Source of the DNA: Epiperipatus broadwayi
Lineage: Eukaryota > Onychophora > Udeonychophora > Euonychophora > Peripatidae
Reading direction: 5' to 3'
DNA: 64,000 nt
Assembly: GCA_028023455.1 (NCBI GenBank)
Contig: JAQFVV010000012.1
Span: forward strand, 11,444,499-11,508,498
Below the pieces are notes generated by a model. The model did not search any database and was not told where the DNA came from. It worked only from the letters and a program-made list of their open reading frames with translations. Below are positions 22,057 to 34,700 of this stretch, piece by piece; the first letter of the stretch is position 1; every line of letters starts with the position of its first letter. Position numbers and translations under genes: made by a program.

Positions 22057-25000
22057 ATAAATATAGTTATTGTAGACTGACTTCTCAAACTTATATATGA
22101 AATTAATTTTGGTTTTGCTTTGGAACTTTGTAAGTGTTTTTAAAATTTCAGGTATATTAGCTTCAATAGTACAAAAAAGTAAAAAGTGCTTGTTAGATAT
22201 TTAAATGTATTAGTTTCAACACTGAATCCTAGCTTTTTGCCAGAGATTGATCTGACTTAAGATAGATATTTTATAATCTTATACTCTTTGGTGTCTATTG
22301 ATTAGTCAAGTTTGCAGTAGATAATTGTAAAGTAGGATGAAGCTCTTCTTCATACTGCCATAAATTTTTTTTTGGAAAATTGGATATAAAAATGTATTAA
22401 GTTTAAAATTTTTACATACAGTATTGGTCACAAAGTTAACCCAGTTAACCCTTTTAAAAATAAGTTTAATACATATTAACCTATATTTCATTGCCAAAAT
22501 TAATATGCTCATTTTTACAAGTCAAATTAATAAGAATTCAAGCTTTATGTGTATAAAAAAGAGATACAAAATGTCTTTCATGTACTTTTTGAGTTTTTAA
22601 ATGATTAATGATTTTTTTTTCAAAAAATATACAATGATCTTTGTGTATATTAATATTTATTTAAACTATTATTTTGATATATAGCTCTTAGAGATAATTT
22701 TTTTGCTAATTGATCTCACTTATGATAACTACAAATGTTTTCTGCTGTCTTATGTTCACCAGTTAAATATTACTCTATATAATATTCATAGAAGAAATGA
22801 TTCTTGAAAGATTTACTAAATATACTGGAATTATTCTTGATCATTTCCTAAATGTAACATTTCACCATTCTTAAAGATATTGACCCGGCAATAGTGAGAG
22901 CAAGTTTCAGATTAACTGATGAAATCATACAATTGTAATTTAAACTTATCAAATAAGTAGTTGAACAACATTTTTAAAATCATTTGCATTCTCAGAATAA
23001 AACAGCTAATGTTCAATAGAAATTTCATAAACATAACACATAGATCAGTTTTTAGGACAATTGGAGCTATTTATATCATTGTGATTTATAGTAGCATAAG
23101 ATAATTTAACACTAGCTAATTTAATAACTTTCAAATTTTGTAGTATTTGCTAAATAATATCAATACTGCATGAACTAGCACTTTTTCTTAAGATTTCAAC
23201 ACCATCTCAATATAATTTTCTCGGTTTATATAATCATGTCTCTAAAAAGCATATCAAACTTAGAAAAACTTTAAATTATATAAAGTGTAAAATTTGATTA
23301 TCATATTTATATGTAATCATTATTGGATTTTTTATATTTTTTGTGTTTTATGAATAAATAATATTTATAGAATGTATAACATCAGAAATTTTTACACATA
23401 AAATGACTAATGCCTAGATTTATTTAACCAAATAATAAATACTATAAATGATTCTAATGCTTTATTACAATATTTTTAAAGCATAATTGCTGAAACATAA
23501 TAACATGTCAATATCCTTAGATATATGCACATTTTTGTTTAGTGATTTTCAATATCTTTATTCTAAAATTATCCAATGCATTGCTTTAATTTTATGTAGG
23601 AAATAAAGTCATTTTTATATAAATGTCATAATATGAATACAAATATTTAGATTTTTAATAACAACAGAAAAAAAATGTACAATTTAAATACAATTAAAAA
23701 AACACTCTCTCATTAATGTCTGATGACTATGTAAAGCAGTAAATAGAATATATTGAAACATAGATTAGATATTTTTATTACTTATAAAATATGAATTTGC
23801 AAACATATAAATGTATATGTAATTTTAAAATTTTCATTAAATTCACTATAAAGTTATGCTATCTTAATAAGTATATACTGTATAGTAATTTAGAGGTTTC
23901 ATCAAATACATGCTCTTTAAAATTGAAGCAATTCTTATATTTAGTTATATATGTTCATGGTTAAAATTGAATTGATGTAAAATTTACAAGCAATGTTGAA
24001 ATTATTCTTATATTTTCCTAAATTTATTGGATTGTTATTTTTAATTTCTAAGTTATTAGATAAACATAAAAATTTTATTTAGGATTTTTAAAATCCTACC
24101 TTTGTTTATTAAAGTCAATTTTCTTTTAACAAAACTTCAAAAAATTAAGTGTTTATTGTAAAAATATTGTTAAAAATTAGCATTTGCAGAATGTTTTTTC
24201 AAACAAAATCAACTTTAGTTTAAAAACAAACTTGGAAAATGAATTTGTTTTAAAAAAGGCTGAAATTAATTCAAAATAACATTCACTTTAAATGAAACAT
24301 AAAAAAATAACTTTAAAATAATTTCTATATGTAGGCTGTATCATAACTTGAGTCTTATAGGGAAAAAAATCTTTGGAAGTAGATGATTAATTTAATATAT
24401 AGAGAAACATATAATTCTGCAAATTCTATCATAGATTTGATGTTATATATCTATTATTTTACAAAAATAAATAGTCATTGTGAGATATTCTAATTTTCTA
24501 AAAGTCATGTATTAATTACATAAATGTTTGAAACTTATGATTGCTTAAAGTATTAAGATCAACAATTACAAAGGGGATAAATGCATTCATTAAAAATAGA
24601 ACAATAAAACTTTTTAGAATTATTTGCAATTCAAAATATGTCCATTTTAAAAAAACTGACAAATATTACAAAATATTATAGATAAAAAACACAAAACCAC
24701 AGTGAAACAAGTTAGAATAAAAATTTTCAAGTTTACCAAATCAATCTATAATGAGCTTCACTAGAACATTTCTGCCTGAACTGTTATTTCAAAGCTATTA
24801 TTTCTGATTATAAAATATAAAGCATGAACCAAGTGATAGCATGATCTTTAGAATTGAAAAGTAAATGACTAAAAGTATGACCAATGACCAAAAGAAAAAT
24901 CTACCTTCTTCCACACTATGAAAAAGGATTTTTTGTTTGGCAATTGTAAAAAAGCCTAGAAATCTCTTTTTTTTTTAAATTTATAAAATATAATTATCAT

Positions 25001-26357
25001 TTGTTTACCTATGTTAAGTTATTTTTGATACAATCATTAAAGTGTTCATCATATGATGCTAATACTGGTTTTAGTTATCTAAAAACAGTATTATTGCAAT
25101 AATCTTTCAAGATGAAAATTGTCTAATTTATAAATTCAATAAAATCAAATATTAAGGTAACCATATTCTATCTAATCATTCAGTTTAAATAATATTGCAC
25201 ATCTATGGGTTACTTTTTAAAACAGGAATAAGACATCTATATTTTCTATTGACAATTCTCAGAGAATATAGGGTTTTAATATTTTTCAGATTTCTTTAAC
25301 TGTTTTATAATTTTATTTTGTTCTTTGATTACATACAAATAAAAATTACAGTTTGACTTTCTATCAATGTGATATTTTTAATGCAAGTAAAATGTTTAAT
25401 TAATTAATAAAATATTATATGATTGTCATAATTATTTTTTAAAAAAATGTGCAGTAGCAATAAGGCTGGCTTAAATAAAAAATGTGAAAGACATAAAACA
25501 TTTAGCTAACATTGACTATTCTAAATCATTTTTTTTTAAAGAAAAAAAAACTAACTTAGCTAAAATTAATTTTTATATTATGATTTAATTTTTTTTATAA
25601 AAATAATTTTGATCCAAATTTTTAATATATACATTAATGAATTCCATTATGTATTTATTAAATTATTGCTAGAAATTTTGAAAAATGATTAATTTTTATT
25701 TTAGAAATGATGTCAAGTTAAAAAAGGAATAAATTTAATGTAACGTTTTTTTTTTTCAAATTGTAAAATGCAATTTTTGCTAAGGTTATATTAACTTAAT
25801 AAGCACTGTGATATCAACAAAATTAAATTGTAAATATATATAACTAGAAAGATTTTATATTAAATAAATATATGTATTATTTTAGGTAATTACATTTAAT
25901 AAAATTTGGAATTATTGATTTCTGATGTAATTCTTAAAAATGCTTTTAATGTAAACTTAATTTTTTATATTACATTTACATATTTCTGCTTAAATTTATT
26001 AAAAGTTTTACTTATTGTTAAATGACATTCTGCAAACATAATTTTAAATGGATTTTTCGAAAATTGAACTAAAATTTAATTTGTTGAAATAGCATTTAAT
26101 GACATTATAATAACATTTGATGTAATTATATTGCTTTATTGTAAATTAATAATAAAAATCTAAAGGTATTTTATTATTGAAAAAGAAAAAAAAAGTTAAA
26201 TGCTTTTACAACCAAATTAATATCATATGTTTTGTCAAACAATTAAGCTTTTAAAATGAAGTGTGAGGAAAATATAAGTATGTGAAGAATTACCATAAAA
26301 GAATATATTATGAAACATTATATATTCAAGAAAACTTGGACAAATGTATAAATATAG
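22057..26357. other. Long AT-rich stretch, nothing recognised
   Basis: No frame with a recognisable motif, no RNA gene and no family copy was found. Local composition approaches only A and T around 24000-26300. Confidence 0.5.
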
Positions 26358-28537
26358 TGTAACGATCCGGAGAAAAACTTACCGTCATCTGCACTACAGG
26401 GCGCCATCTAGGCATTTGAACCTAGAAAAATTTATAAAGTAGGCAGATACGTAAGTCAAAAAAAAAAATTTTTTTTTTTTTTTTAAATTTTGATTCTGGT
26501 CGTTAGCCCAAGTCACTAGCTCAGAGAGTAGCAGAGATTTAATAATATAATATCTTATCTAATTATATTTCAATATTAAAAAAATAAATAAAATAAGCCA
26601 CTGCCAGTAATTAACATACAAACATTTATTTATGCACATATATATAATATTTAAAATTATCTTAGAATCAGTTTACATTTTTTACTTTAACTTAAATTTT
26701 TAACTTTAGTTTAGATTTTAATTTATATTTTAATTGTTATACTATTATAAGTTTACATTTTAATTAAGTTCGCACAGATAAATTTATGAAAGCTTGTTTT
26801 ATAATGTTGAGTATAGATCAGTTACATAGATTTCACGGTCAAAAACATTTCAAAATAAACATAAACGATCAAAATACAAAATTATTGATACCGTCAATTG
26901 CATAGGGAATACAAGAAACCCCAGGGTGTTCATCATAAGACACCGCAGTGACACAATAACTTAAAAGACATCCAAATAAATACATTTTAGATACTCCCCA
27001 TAAGGTATCATTATTTATCGAATGTCTATATATTTTGATCAAATATGAAAACCAAAAACATAATCAACCGGTAACGAACCCATGCAACTTCCATACCCAA
27101 CTTAAATTTAATGCATTTTTATTTAGAGTGTTGAGTATGAATAGACTACACAGAATTGCATTTGAAAGAAAATATTCTATCCGTATTTAACCTTAGGCCA
27201 AAGGTTCGCAGTCAAACCAAACTTCAATCCATCTGATATATCGATGTGTTCAATGTAATATGAATACGGCAGCACAATTAGGTTAAGAGAAGAAACTGCT
27301 TCTCTTCAGATAGGAATATTACATCTATCTGATGATGAGAGCAATAAAAAAAAAACTCCATAGGAAAGGAACTGCGGTCTCCGTCTTATAATTCCTCCCA
27401 TAGGCAAAACGAGTGGGTGCGGCATATAATAGTGTTTCTGCCCATAGCGAATCTCGTATTACATCTACTAATTACACCAATATATCGAATCCATTGACCT
27501 AATTCAACTACGAACCGAATAACCTAAGATTACCCTCCCCTAATATAACTTTACAAATTTACATGGCCATTCACGCCCGACTTAAGTTTAATATTTATAT
27601 AACTAGTTTAATGAAAAACAGAAATCATAATAAAACTTAAAGAACAAAAAAAAAACTAAATGGAAATGATTTAAAAAAAAAATACATCAAATAAAATTAT
27701 AACTAATTAATAAATTAAGTTGGTCAGATAGGAATCTATTTCTTTTTAAATATGGGACAAGTTTTAGAAATAAAGTTCTTACGATTTTGAAAAATGTCCA
27801 GCTTTATCCGTGGCTTGCCATTTGAACGTAAATTCCCATGCTGTCCTAAATAGATATTGGTATCCAGTTAGCCATTGTTTTTTTATTTATCCAGAGGTCT
27901 TTTAGTTTAGTGGGTCCTTAATGTAGAAAATGATAGTTCATTTCTCTTTCTTGCTAACGAGATTGAAGGGATTGAAGAGTGCGTCTTTTCAATCCCTTCT
28001 CCTTCACCCCACACTAACACATCTGTCACATCTCATAATAACCAATAACTAACTAATTAATAATTTCCAAATTTTCCTTTTATACTAATTTTAAGGATCC
28101 AATGGATGTTACATCATGATGGTGAAGACCCTTTCGTTGAGGTCCAATTTCCCGATGGATTTCTTTCATTTGCTAAAAGTTCCTATTGTTTTCCTATCTG
28201 ACCGATGTTTTTACATTTAAATGCCCAAGGGCTTGTTTATCTTTAACTAATTAAAACAATCATTTCCATTTTCTGATTACTTAATGTGTTTTCCAAATTT
28301 AAAGATATATTTTTATCTCTAAATCTTTTTAAGTTTTTTTTTTTTAAATATCTTTCTATTTTTAATAAAGTTTTATTTTAATAATTTTTTTTTATCTGTG
28401 CGATTTATATATACAAGTTTAAGATGATATTTAATTTCAATTTTTAATTCTTAAAGAAAATTTTTAAATGCGAACTTTTTATTTTTCTTTCATGATTAAT
28501 AATAAAAAACAATGTAACGTCGTCTGTGCTCGTTACA
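26358..28537. mobile_element. Solo LTR, about 2180 bp
   Basis: The segment starts with TGTAACGA and ends with TCGTTACA, a perfect 8-bp inverted terminal repeat of the TG...CA type that marks LTRs. The 4 bases before it (26354-26357, ATAG) and after it (28538-28541, ATAG) are identical, giving a 4-bp target duplication as made by Ty3/Gypsy integrases. The interior is noticeably richer in G and C (26880-28240) and in CpG than its flanks, with no long open frame. It is not the same family as the LTRs at 36937 and 42480. A solo LTR arises when the two LTRs of an insertion recombine and the interior is lost. Orientation cannot be told. Confidence 0.82.
27965..27999. repeat. Hairpin inside the solo LTR
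   Basis: GAAGGGATTGAAGA pairs with TCTTTTCAATCCCTTC across a five-base loop, leaving a 2-base bulge. It may be an RNA structure of the element's transcript, such as a termination or polyadenylation context, but no role can be assigned. Confidence 0.6.
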
Positions 28538-29284
28538 ATAGTAAAAGGTCCAGTAAATTGGGTGGGAAATGGGCTTTATTAAACAATTGGAAAGTGTAGG
28601 AAATGGTTGTAAATATGTAAATACCAATTTATTTATTTATTTTACTTTTTTATTTTTTTAAGAGATGTAAAATATATATTTAATTATTATTTTTTGGGGG
28701 GGAAGTATTGTAAAAAATTTTTTATTTTTTTTTAAGAATATATGGATGCATGTTAAAAGGAAATGTAAATTGTGTCCAGTAGATGGAGTGAATATTGTTA
28801 ATTGGTTATGTGAATCATGTATTATAATATCTTGAGAAGGTCTCAATGGAGATGAAAGCCGGTTTGATAAATATTTAAATATACTTACTAATAGTTGTTT
28901 ATTTCAATCTTGTTTGATTGATTATTTATATATTAATAAAATGATATATGTGTAAATTCTTGCTGTAAAATTTTTTTGCACTATCATTCATATTATTTTT
29001 TTTATATTTAATAGAAACGTTGTTAATAGTATGAATAATATAATATTAGTTTATTTCTAGTAATTACAATCATTTCAACATTTCTTTTAAACACATATAT
29101 AAAAAGTTATTAGTAAAAAATACATAAAACAAAATAAAATATTAGTTACCTATAACATTTACAAATTAAAACAACTCAGTATATCTTTAATAATGTCATT
29201 ACAAATAAAACATTAAACATATTAATATTATCATATTTTTTACAATATTTTAAATACAAGTATATTTTATATACATGGAGTCTA
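28538..29284. other. AT-rich stretch, nothing recognised
   Basis: Apart from the 4-bp target duplication of the solo LTR at its left edge, no feature is visible. Confidence 0.5.
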
Positions 29285-29515
29285 GATAAGAGAGTTGATT
29301 GAAACCTGTTCATTAAAGTGTAAAGATTTTCCATCTTAATATAAACAGAGCACTGATTATATATATATGTGTGTGTGTGAGCTGATGATCTGTTCCAACT
29401 GATGAGTGCTGATGTGAAGTATGTATATTGAAGTTCATTTATCTTTTTCACATGTGTGTGATCAGGTGTATCAGTTCTATGAGATAGAATGAATGGTTGA
29501 AGGGAGATTTCAAAT
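29285..29515 (+). repeat. Dispersed repeat family E, degraded fragment
   Basis: Carries the family words in order: CCTGTTCATTAAAGTGTAAAGA, GAGCACTGATTATATATATATG, CCAACTGATGAGTGCTG, TTCATTTATCTTTTTCACATG and GATCAGGTGTATCAG. It corresponds to the right half of the copies at 30690 and 31160. Both outer ends are missing. Confidence 0.7.
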
Positions 29516-29729
29516 TCCCTACATTACATTGTTAATAGTTATATGCTATTAGTAGACATGTTTTATAGTAGAAAATTTTATAAGAAATAAATTATGTTTT
29601 TGAACATAAAATGTAGATATTTTTTAAATAGAGACGTCTTGAATTCTGTTTTAGAATGACAACAAATCAATTTTTCCAACAAAAAATTCTTTTAAACTTT
29701 ATCATATTATATTTTCTTTTAAAAGATGA

Positions 29730-30540
29730 TATTGTTTTTATATTTAATATTCCATCCTTTATTAGTTTTACAAATCTTATCTCAACATTTTGAATTGTGT
29801 ACTGAATATACTTTAAATCTAAATTTCATATAATAGATCAATATTTCAACAAAGAAACAAGGAAATGAACAGAATAATGTGTATTTACTTAATAGAAATT
29901 GAAAAATTTCTGGCAAAATTGAAAATACATTCTATATCGTTTGAGACGTTTATTTGTTATATATTTAATTTGAGCATTAAATGTAAACTGATTGGTAAAT
30001 ATAATTCCAAGATCAGGATTAATTTTTTACATATAAGGTTTCTTAAATTTTATAACTATATTTTAATTGGATAGTTTTATTAATGCAAGAGACAATATTT
30101 GTTTTATTCACATCGCTTGTCATTTGTTTTTTTGATAATTATTATTATTCTCTAATTTATTAACTTATTGTCCAATATCATTCATAAAAACATTAAAAAG
30201 TAAAGGATATAGAACTTTATCCTGAGGAATTCCAATCACATTTTTAAGAAGTTTGAATCTATTTTTTTTGCATGTATACAAAAGATACTCCGTTTGTCAA
30301 ATGTAAAATGAACCAGATATCAAAGATATCACTGAATTCCAATATTTTAAGCTTACTTCTTTTGTTTTATTCTATAAAATGTCTGCTTCACATTAAAATA
30401 AACAACATTCATTGTTATTGTATTTTCAGAATACATGTAATATGATCATTTATAATCATTAAATTAGTTACTAATTTACCAAGAAAATATCCACATTAAA
30501 AATTAGGCAATATATCTTGCTGCTTCATAATGATATTATT
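29730..30540 (-). pseudogene. CR1/jockey-like LINE reverse transcriptase relic
   Basis: Minus-strand frames give reverse transcriptase blocks in order. VYFNVKQTFYRI (about 30418-30383) matches the L-D-x-x-K-A-F-D-x-[VI] block. NVIGIPQDKVLYPLLFNVF (about 30240-30184) matches the hallmark G-[VI]-P-Q-G-S-x-L-x-P-L-L-F-N-[IV]-F block. DLGIIFTNQFTFNAQIKYI (about 30017) matches the family's L-G-[VI]-x-x-D-x-x-L-x-F-x-x-H-I block. A later stretch (about 29830-29780) resembles the S-L-L-E-Y-x-S-x-I-W-N-P...Q-R-x-F-[TV]-K region. The catalytic Y/F-A-D-D could not be read cleanly, and stops and frameshifts are frequent. This is a different LINE lineage from the RTE copies. Confidence 0.72.
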
Positions 30541-30679
30541 AGAACATTTCTTTTAAATATTTCAGAAAAAGAAAACAAAATAGAATTATAATTACCAGGG
30601 CCATGATCATGTCCATTACTCTTTAGATATATATATATATTCAAACATAAGTATATTGTCTATACTAAATTTAATGTAA
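30541..30679. other. Short AT-rich spacer
   Basis: Contains a short AT run near 30630. No other feature was seen. Confidence 0.4.
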
Positions 30680-31205
30680 TTATAAGGACTTGAACTCAGA
30701 CTTTCAAGTTTTCTACCACTATGCCCTTCATCTTATACAGATGATACACATGACTAATGTGAAAAAGATAAATGATCTCCAATATATGTAATTCATGCTG
30801 AACCAGCACTCATCATTTGGTCAGAGTGAATTAAAAGTCAACATGGATATGACAATAATATTGGCATCAACAAGGGCTTTGAGAGTTCCATAATGATATG
30901 GATGGCTGAAGAGTTGAAGAATGGAGAAAGATTGAAACTTGTCCATTAAAGTATGAAGATTGGCTATCTTAATATTTATTTGAGCACTTATTGCATATAT
31001 GTATGGAGATGATAATCTGGACCAGGTGATGGTTGTTGGTTTAGCATGAAATACATATACTGGTGATTATTTATCTTTTTGACACATATGTGTTCAAGTG
31101 TATCAGTGATATGAGATAGAGTAGTGAGCATTGGGTCATGTGAAAGTCTGTGCTCATATACTGTATATATTACAAATATTGATACAGGTATACAATAAGC
31201 TTGTA
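30680..31205 (+). mobile_element. Dispersed repeat family E, copy with fold-back arms
   Basis: The left part (about 30691-30823, ACTCAGACTTTCAAG to GGTCAGAGT) is the reverse complement of the right part (about 31013-31155, GACCAGG to AAAGTCTGTGCTCA). The copy ends with the ATTGATACAGGTATACAATAAG junction sequence, which also starts the next copy. There is no coding capacity. Confidence 0.75.
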
Positions 31206-31645
31206 TTTCAGTTATTACCTAGTAGAGATGTCTAAATCCAATTTATATATATTAAATGGATTATGTCCTGTATATGAGGATCCGATTGACTTTAGGTCAA
31301 CATGGGTGTGACAAGAATCTTGGCTTCAGGGTGGCCTTTGAACATTCCATCATCAGATTTTCAATTGGATGGACAGTTGAAGAGTTGGAGTGTGGAGTGG
31401 ATTGAAGCCTGTCCATTAAAGTATGAAGATTGGCTATCTTAATATATATCTGAGCACTTATAACATATATATATGGAGGTGATAATCTGGACCAACTGAT
31501 GATTGCTGGTTTAGCATGAAATATGTATATTGGTGATTATTTATTTTTTTGATATATATGTGTTCAAGTGTATCAGTGATATGAGATAGATTGGTGAGTG
31601 GTGGGTCATGTGAAAGTCTGTGCTCATATACCCTATATATGAATT
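31165..31645 (+). mobile_element. Dispersed repeat family E, second tandem copy
   Basis: Follows the previous unit head to tail, sharing the junction word ATTGATACAGGTATACAATAAG at about 31178. The body is closely similar to the minus-strand copy at 6705-7220 (TTTAGGTCAACATGGGTGTGACAAG, CATCATCAGATTTTCAATTGGATGG, TCTGGACCAACTGATGATTGCTGG). It lacks the left fold-back arm of the unit before it. The right edge ends near CCCTATATATGAA. Confidence 0.75.
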
Positions 31646-31762
31646 TTCTAATATATTATCTTTATCTTAATAATAATAACAATTATTATTTACCCTTATT
31701 ACCCTTATTACTGCTGTTATTATTATGGCACATGGCATTCAAACCTTGAGCTTAATCAATAC

Positions 31763-32131
<369 letters not shown>

Positions 32132-32319
32132 GAGTTAGTGTTGTCCGCTTATTGTATTTTTGGACGATTTTCATGAGAGATTGTATAATCGTTCTTATTT
32201 TTTGAGGTTACAATTTTGGCTTGCCCAATGTAGTAACAGTCAATCAGTGAAGGATTCTAATCGATCATCCATGGGTGAAATGGTTAGACTGGATTCAAGT
32301 TAGTGTTGATTTGAAAACA

Positions 32320-32600
32320 AGTCAACAGTAAAGAATGGTCAATTATAGACTAGTAGATCAACTACCAGTGATTAAGTCTAAAATGGAATAGTGTTAGCAA
32401 GAAGCAGTTACATTTTTATTGTAAAGATTATTACAGAGTGAAGATAATTAACAGAAGCTTAACCAAGCAGCAGAGTCAAGTTGGAAACAGAGATGATCAA
32501 TATACAGTATATCATATAAATTATGTGTGCCAATGTAAGCCTTAACATTGTGAACTTTAATATTATATATGCTTTTAATATATTTTAATATTATATTAAA
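32320..32600 (+). repeat. Dispersed repeat family F, copy 2
   Basis: Diverged copy of 15535-15790 in the same orientation, sharing CAGTGATTAAGTCTAAAATGGAATA, GATAATTAACAGAAGCTTAACCAA and GTGTGCCAATGTAAGCC. No coding capacity. Confidence 0.6.
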
Positions 32601-33989
32601 TGGTGTTTTATTTATCTTTATTTGTTTATTGATTCCAAGTAAGATGCTTTTACATATATTTATCACGCACCTTCAGAAATAACTACTATTTAGAATAATT
32701 TTAACAATTAAATACATGCTTACTATATCAACCATGTATGCTGAGTGACCACTATAATATTAAATTCTCTTTGTGGCCTTTAGAATATTAATTCTTAGTA
32801 TGGTAAATCAAATTTATTCATTATTTGACAAAATATTTTACATCATATCTACATTTTATTTATACATTTATTATTCTTCGCAGTACATCAATGACATAAC
32901 TGTACATTGGTTAAAATATCTTTAATATGAGAGATAAATGTAAAAAGAATGAACTCGTACCATTATCTTAGTAAAAATTTGAGCCAAATTATATAAACTA
33001 TGCATCCTTTTTTTTCTTAGAAAATTAAGTTTATTACAAATCTGTGATTAATACATGCACATATATTCAATTTTAATATATATTTTTTTCCACAACCTCC
33101 AATGCAATGGATGGAGAAATAGGAATTATTTCACAAGTTTCCTTTTTTGTATTTTAAAACTTTATATTTGTATCAGAACATGTCTAATTTAGCATTACAA
33201 CATTCACCATTTATTTTCAACATTGTTAACTAAATAAAATAAAATTTCACAGGAGTTTATAAGAATTGAAATCAATCCAAAGATTTTATGCTCCAGAGTG
33301 ACACTTTATCACTGTACTAAACTATAAAGAACAACATTATTAACTTAGGTTTACATAATAAATCATTACTAATTTATTAACTTATTCACTAAATCAATGT
33401 CATACTTTTAACTAATCCCTGCTGTATTATATTTGTAGGAGATTTTAATATATCTTAAACTAAATCTAATTTCTATCTCCTTTTTTATTAAATCTAATTC
33501 CTACCTGATTGATCTTACTTTACTATTCTCTTAAACTCGATTTATTAATTAACTCTTTTTTTAACTACATTGAATGTTAAAACTTATGCAAAAATATTAT
33601 TAGAATTTTGCTAAAATATAACATCAGTAAGATAATATTTTCTGAAATCTTGATATATTTCAGAAATATTTACATTGTATTACTTCATCCAATATAGCTT
33701 TGTTTATATTTATCAAATTTATGTCATTCCTTAGCAATCACAGCCCAAAAAATATCTTCCATGGGAACCTTAAGGAATCTATGTACCAAAAAATCCAATT
33801 TCTTTCTTTTTAATCCATGAAATTAGTAAAGAGCCTAAATATACTGAGAACTGGATTACAAATCCCCAAAATGTACACCCTTTATTATTGAAAAAAAGAG
33901 TATGGTTTGATCAAAGGGGGAAAATATGATACTGAAAATGTATTACATATTCAAAAACAAATCCAACCTTACATTAATTTTATTTCTAC
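32601..33989. other. AT-rich stretch, plus strand richer in C than G
   Basis: No gene or repeat family copy recognised. From about 32700 the plus strand is C over G, the opposite of 28540-32500. Confidence 0.45.
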
Positions 33990-34250
33990 TGCAATTTGGG
34001 ATCATTAAACAGGAAATCACTCAAAATATCAATTTCTATAGGGAATGCAGGACATCTTTATTAATCTTATTTTTCAGTTTTCAATTTACACCCATCTCTA
34101 AACATGTTAATCTATTAAAATATATGACCCCACATATTTCCTTTATATATTCACTATTTTGTAAACCCTGAAATGCAAAAATCCCATAGTTTCATCTCAC
34201 AATTCTTTCTCACCCTAGACACTCTTTCTCTTTCTCTGAAATCAAAGTCA
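33990..34250 (+). repeat. Local diverged duplication, unit 1
   Basis: Shares an ordered set of words with 34440-34700: GGGAATG, TTTATTAATC, CCATCTCTAAACATGTT, ATTCACTATTT-GTAAA-CC, AAATG, CCATAGTT and TCTCAC. Units start about 450 bp apart in direct orientation. No coding motif. Confidence 0.55.
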
Positions 34251-34439
34251 TAAATTAATTATACATCACATCTATGAATACGTATCTAAAGACAAGTGCT
34301 ACCTTCACTACTGAATAACTTTATATTGACTTACGATGCCTTTTCTAATCAAAATTATAGAATCACTAATAAAGGATAATATTTAATCAATTATTTTTCC
34401 ACAAATATCAAACTCTAATTTGCAAAAGAAACTCCTATT

Positions 34440-34700
34440 TATTCAATAATCAGACTATTAGCTATAATTGACCATTTTAGGGAATGTAAGAAATATTTAT
34501 TAATCACAGTCCAGATAGTTATTTTTTTTCAATCTTCAGTTTATCTCATCTCTAAACATATTCATTTACTACAATATATTATTTCATATCTTTCTTTTAA
34601 CTAATCACTATTGAGTAAATCCCAAATGTACATATGCCATAGTTCATATCTCACTTTTTTCCCTTAAGAATCATCACTAAGATCCATTCTTTTTATGTCC
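34440..34700 (+). repeat. Local diverged duplication, unit 2
   Basis: Second unit of the pair with 33990-34250: GGGAATG, TATTTATTAATCACAG, TCATCTCTAAACATATT, ATCACTATTGAGTAAATCCC, GCCATAGTT, TATCTCAC. The similarity is weak, so the duplication is old. Confidence 0.55.
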
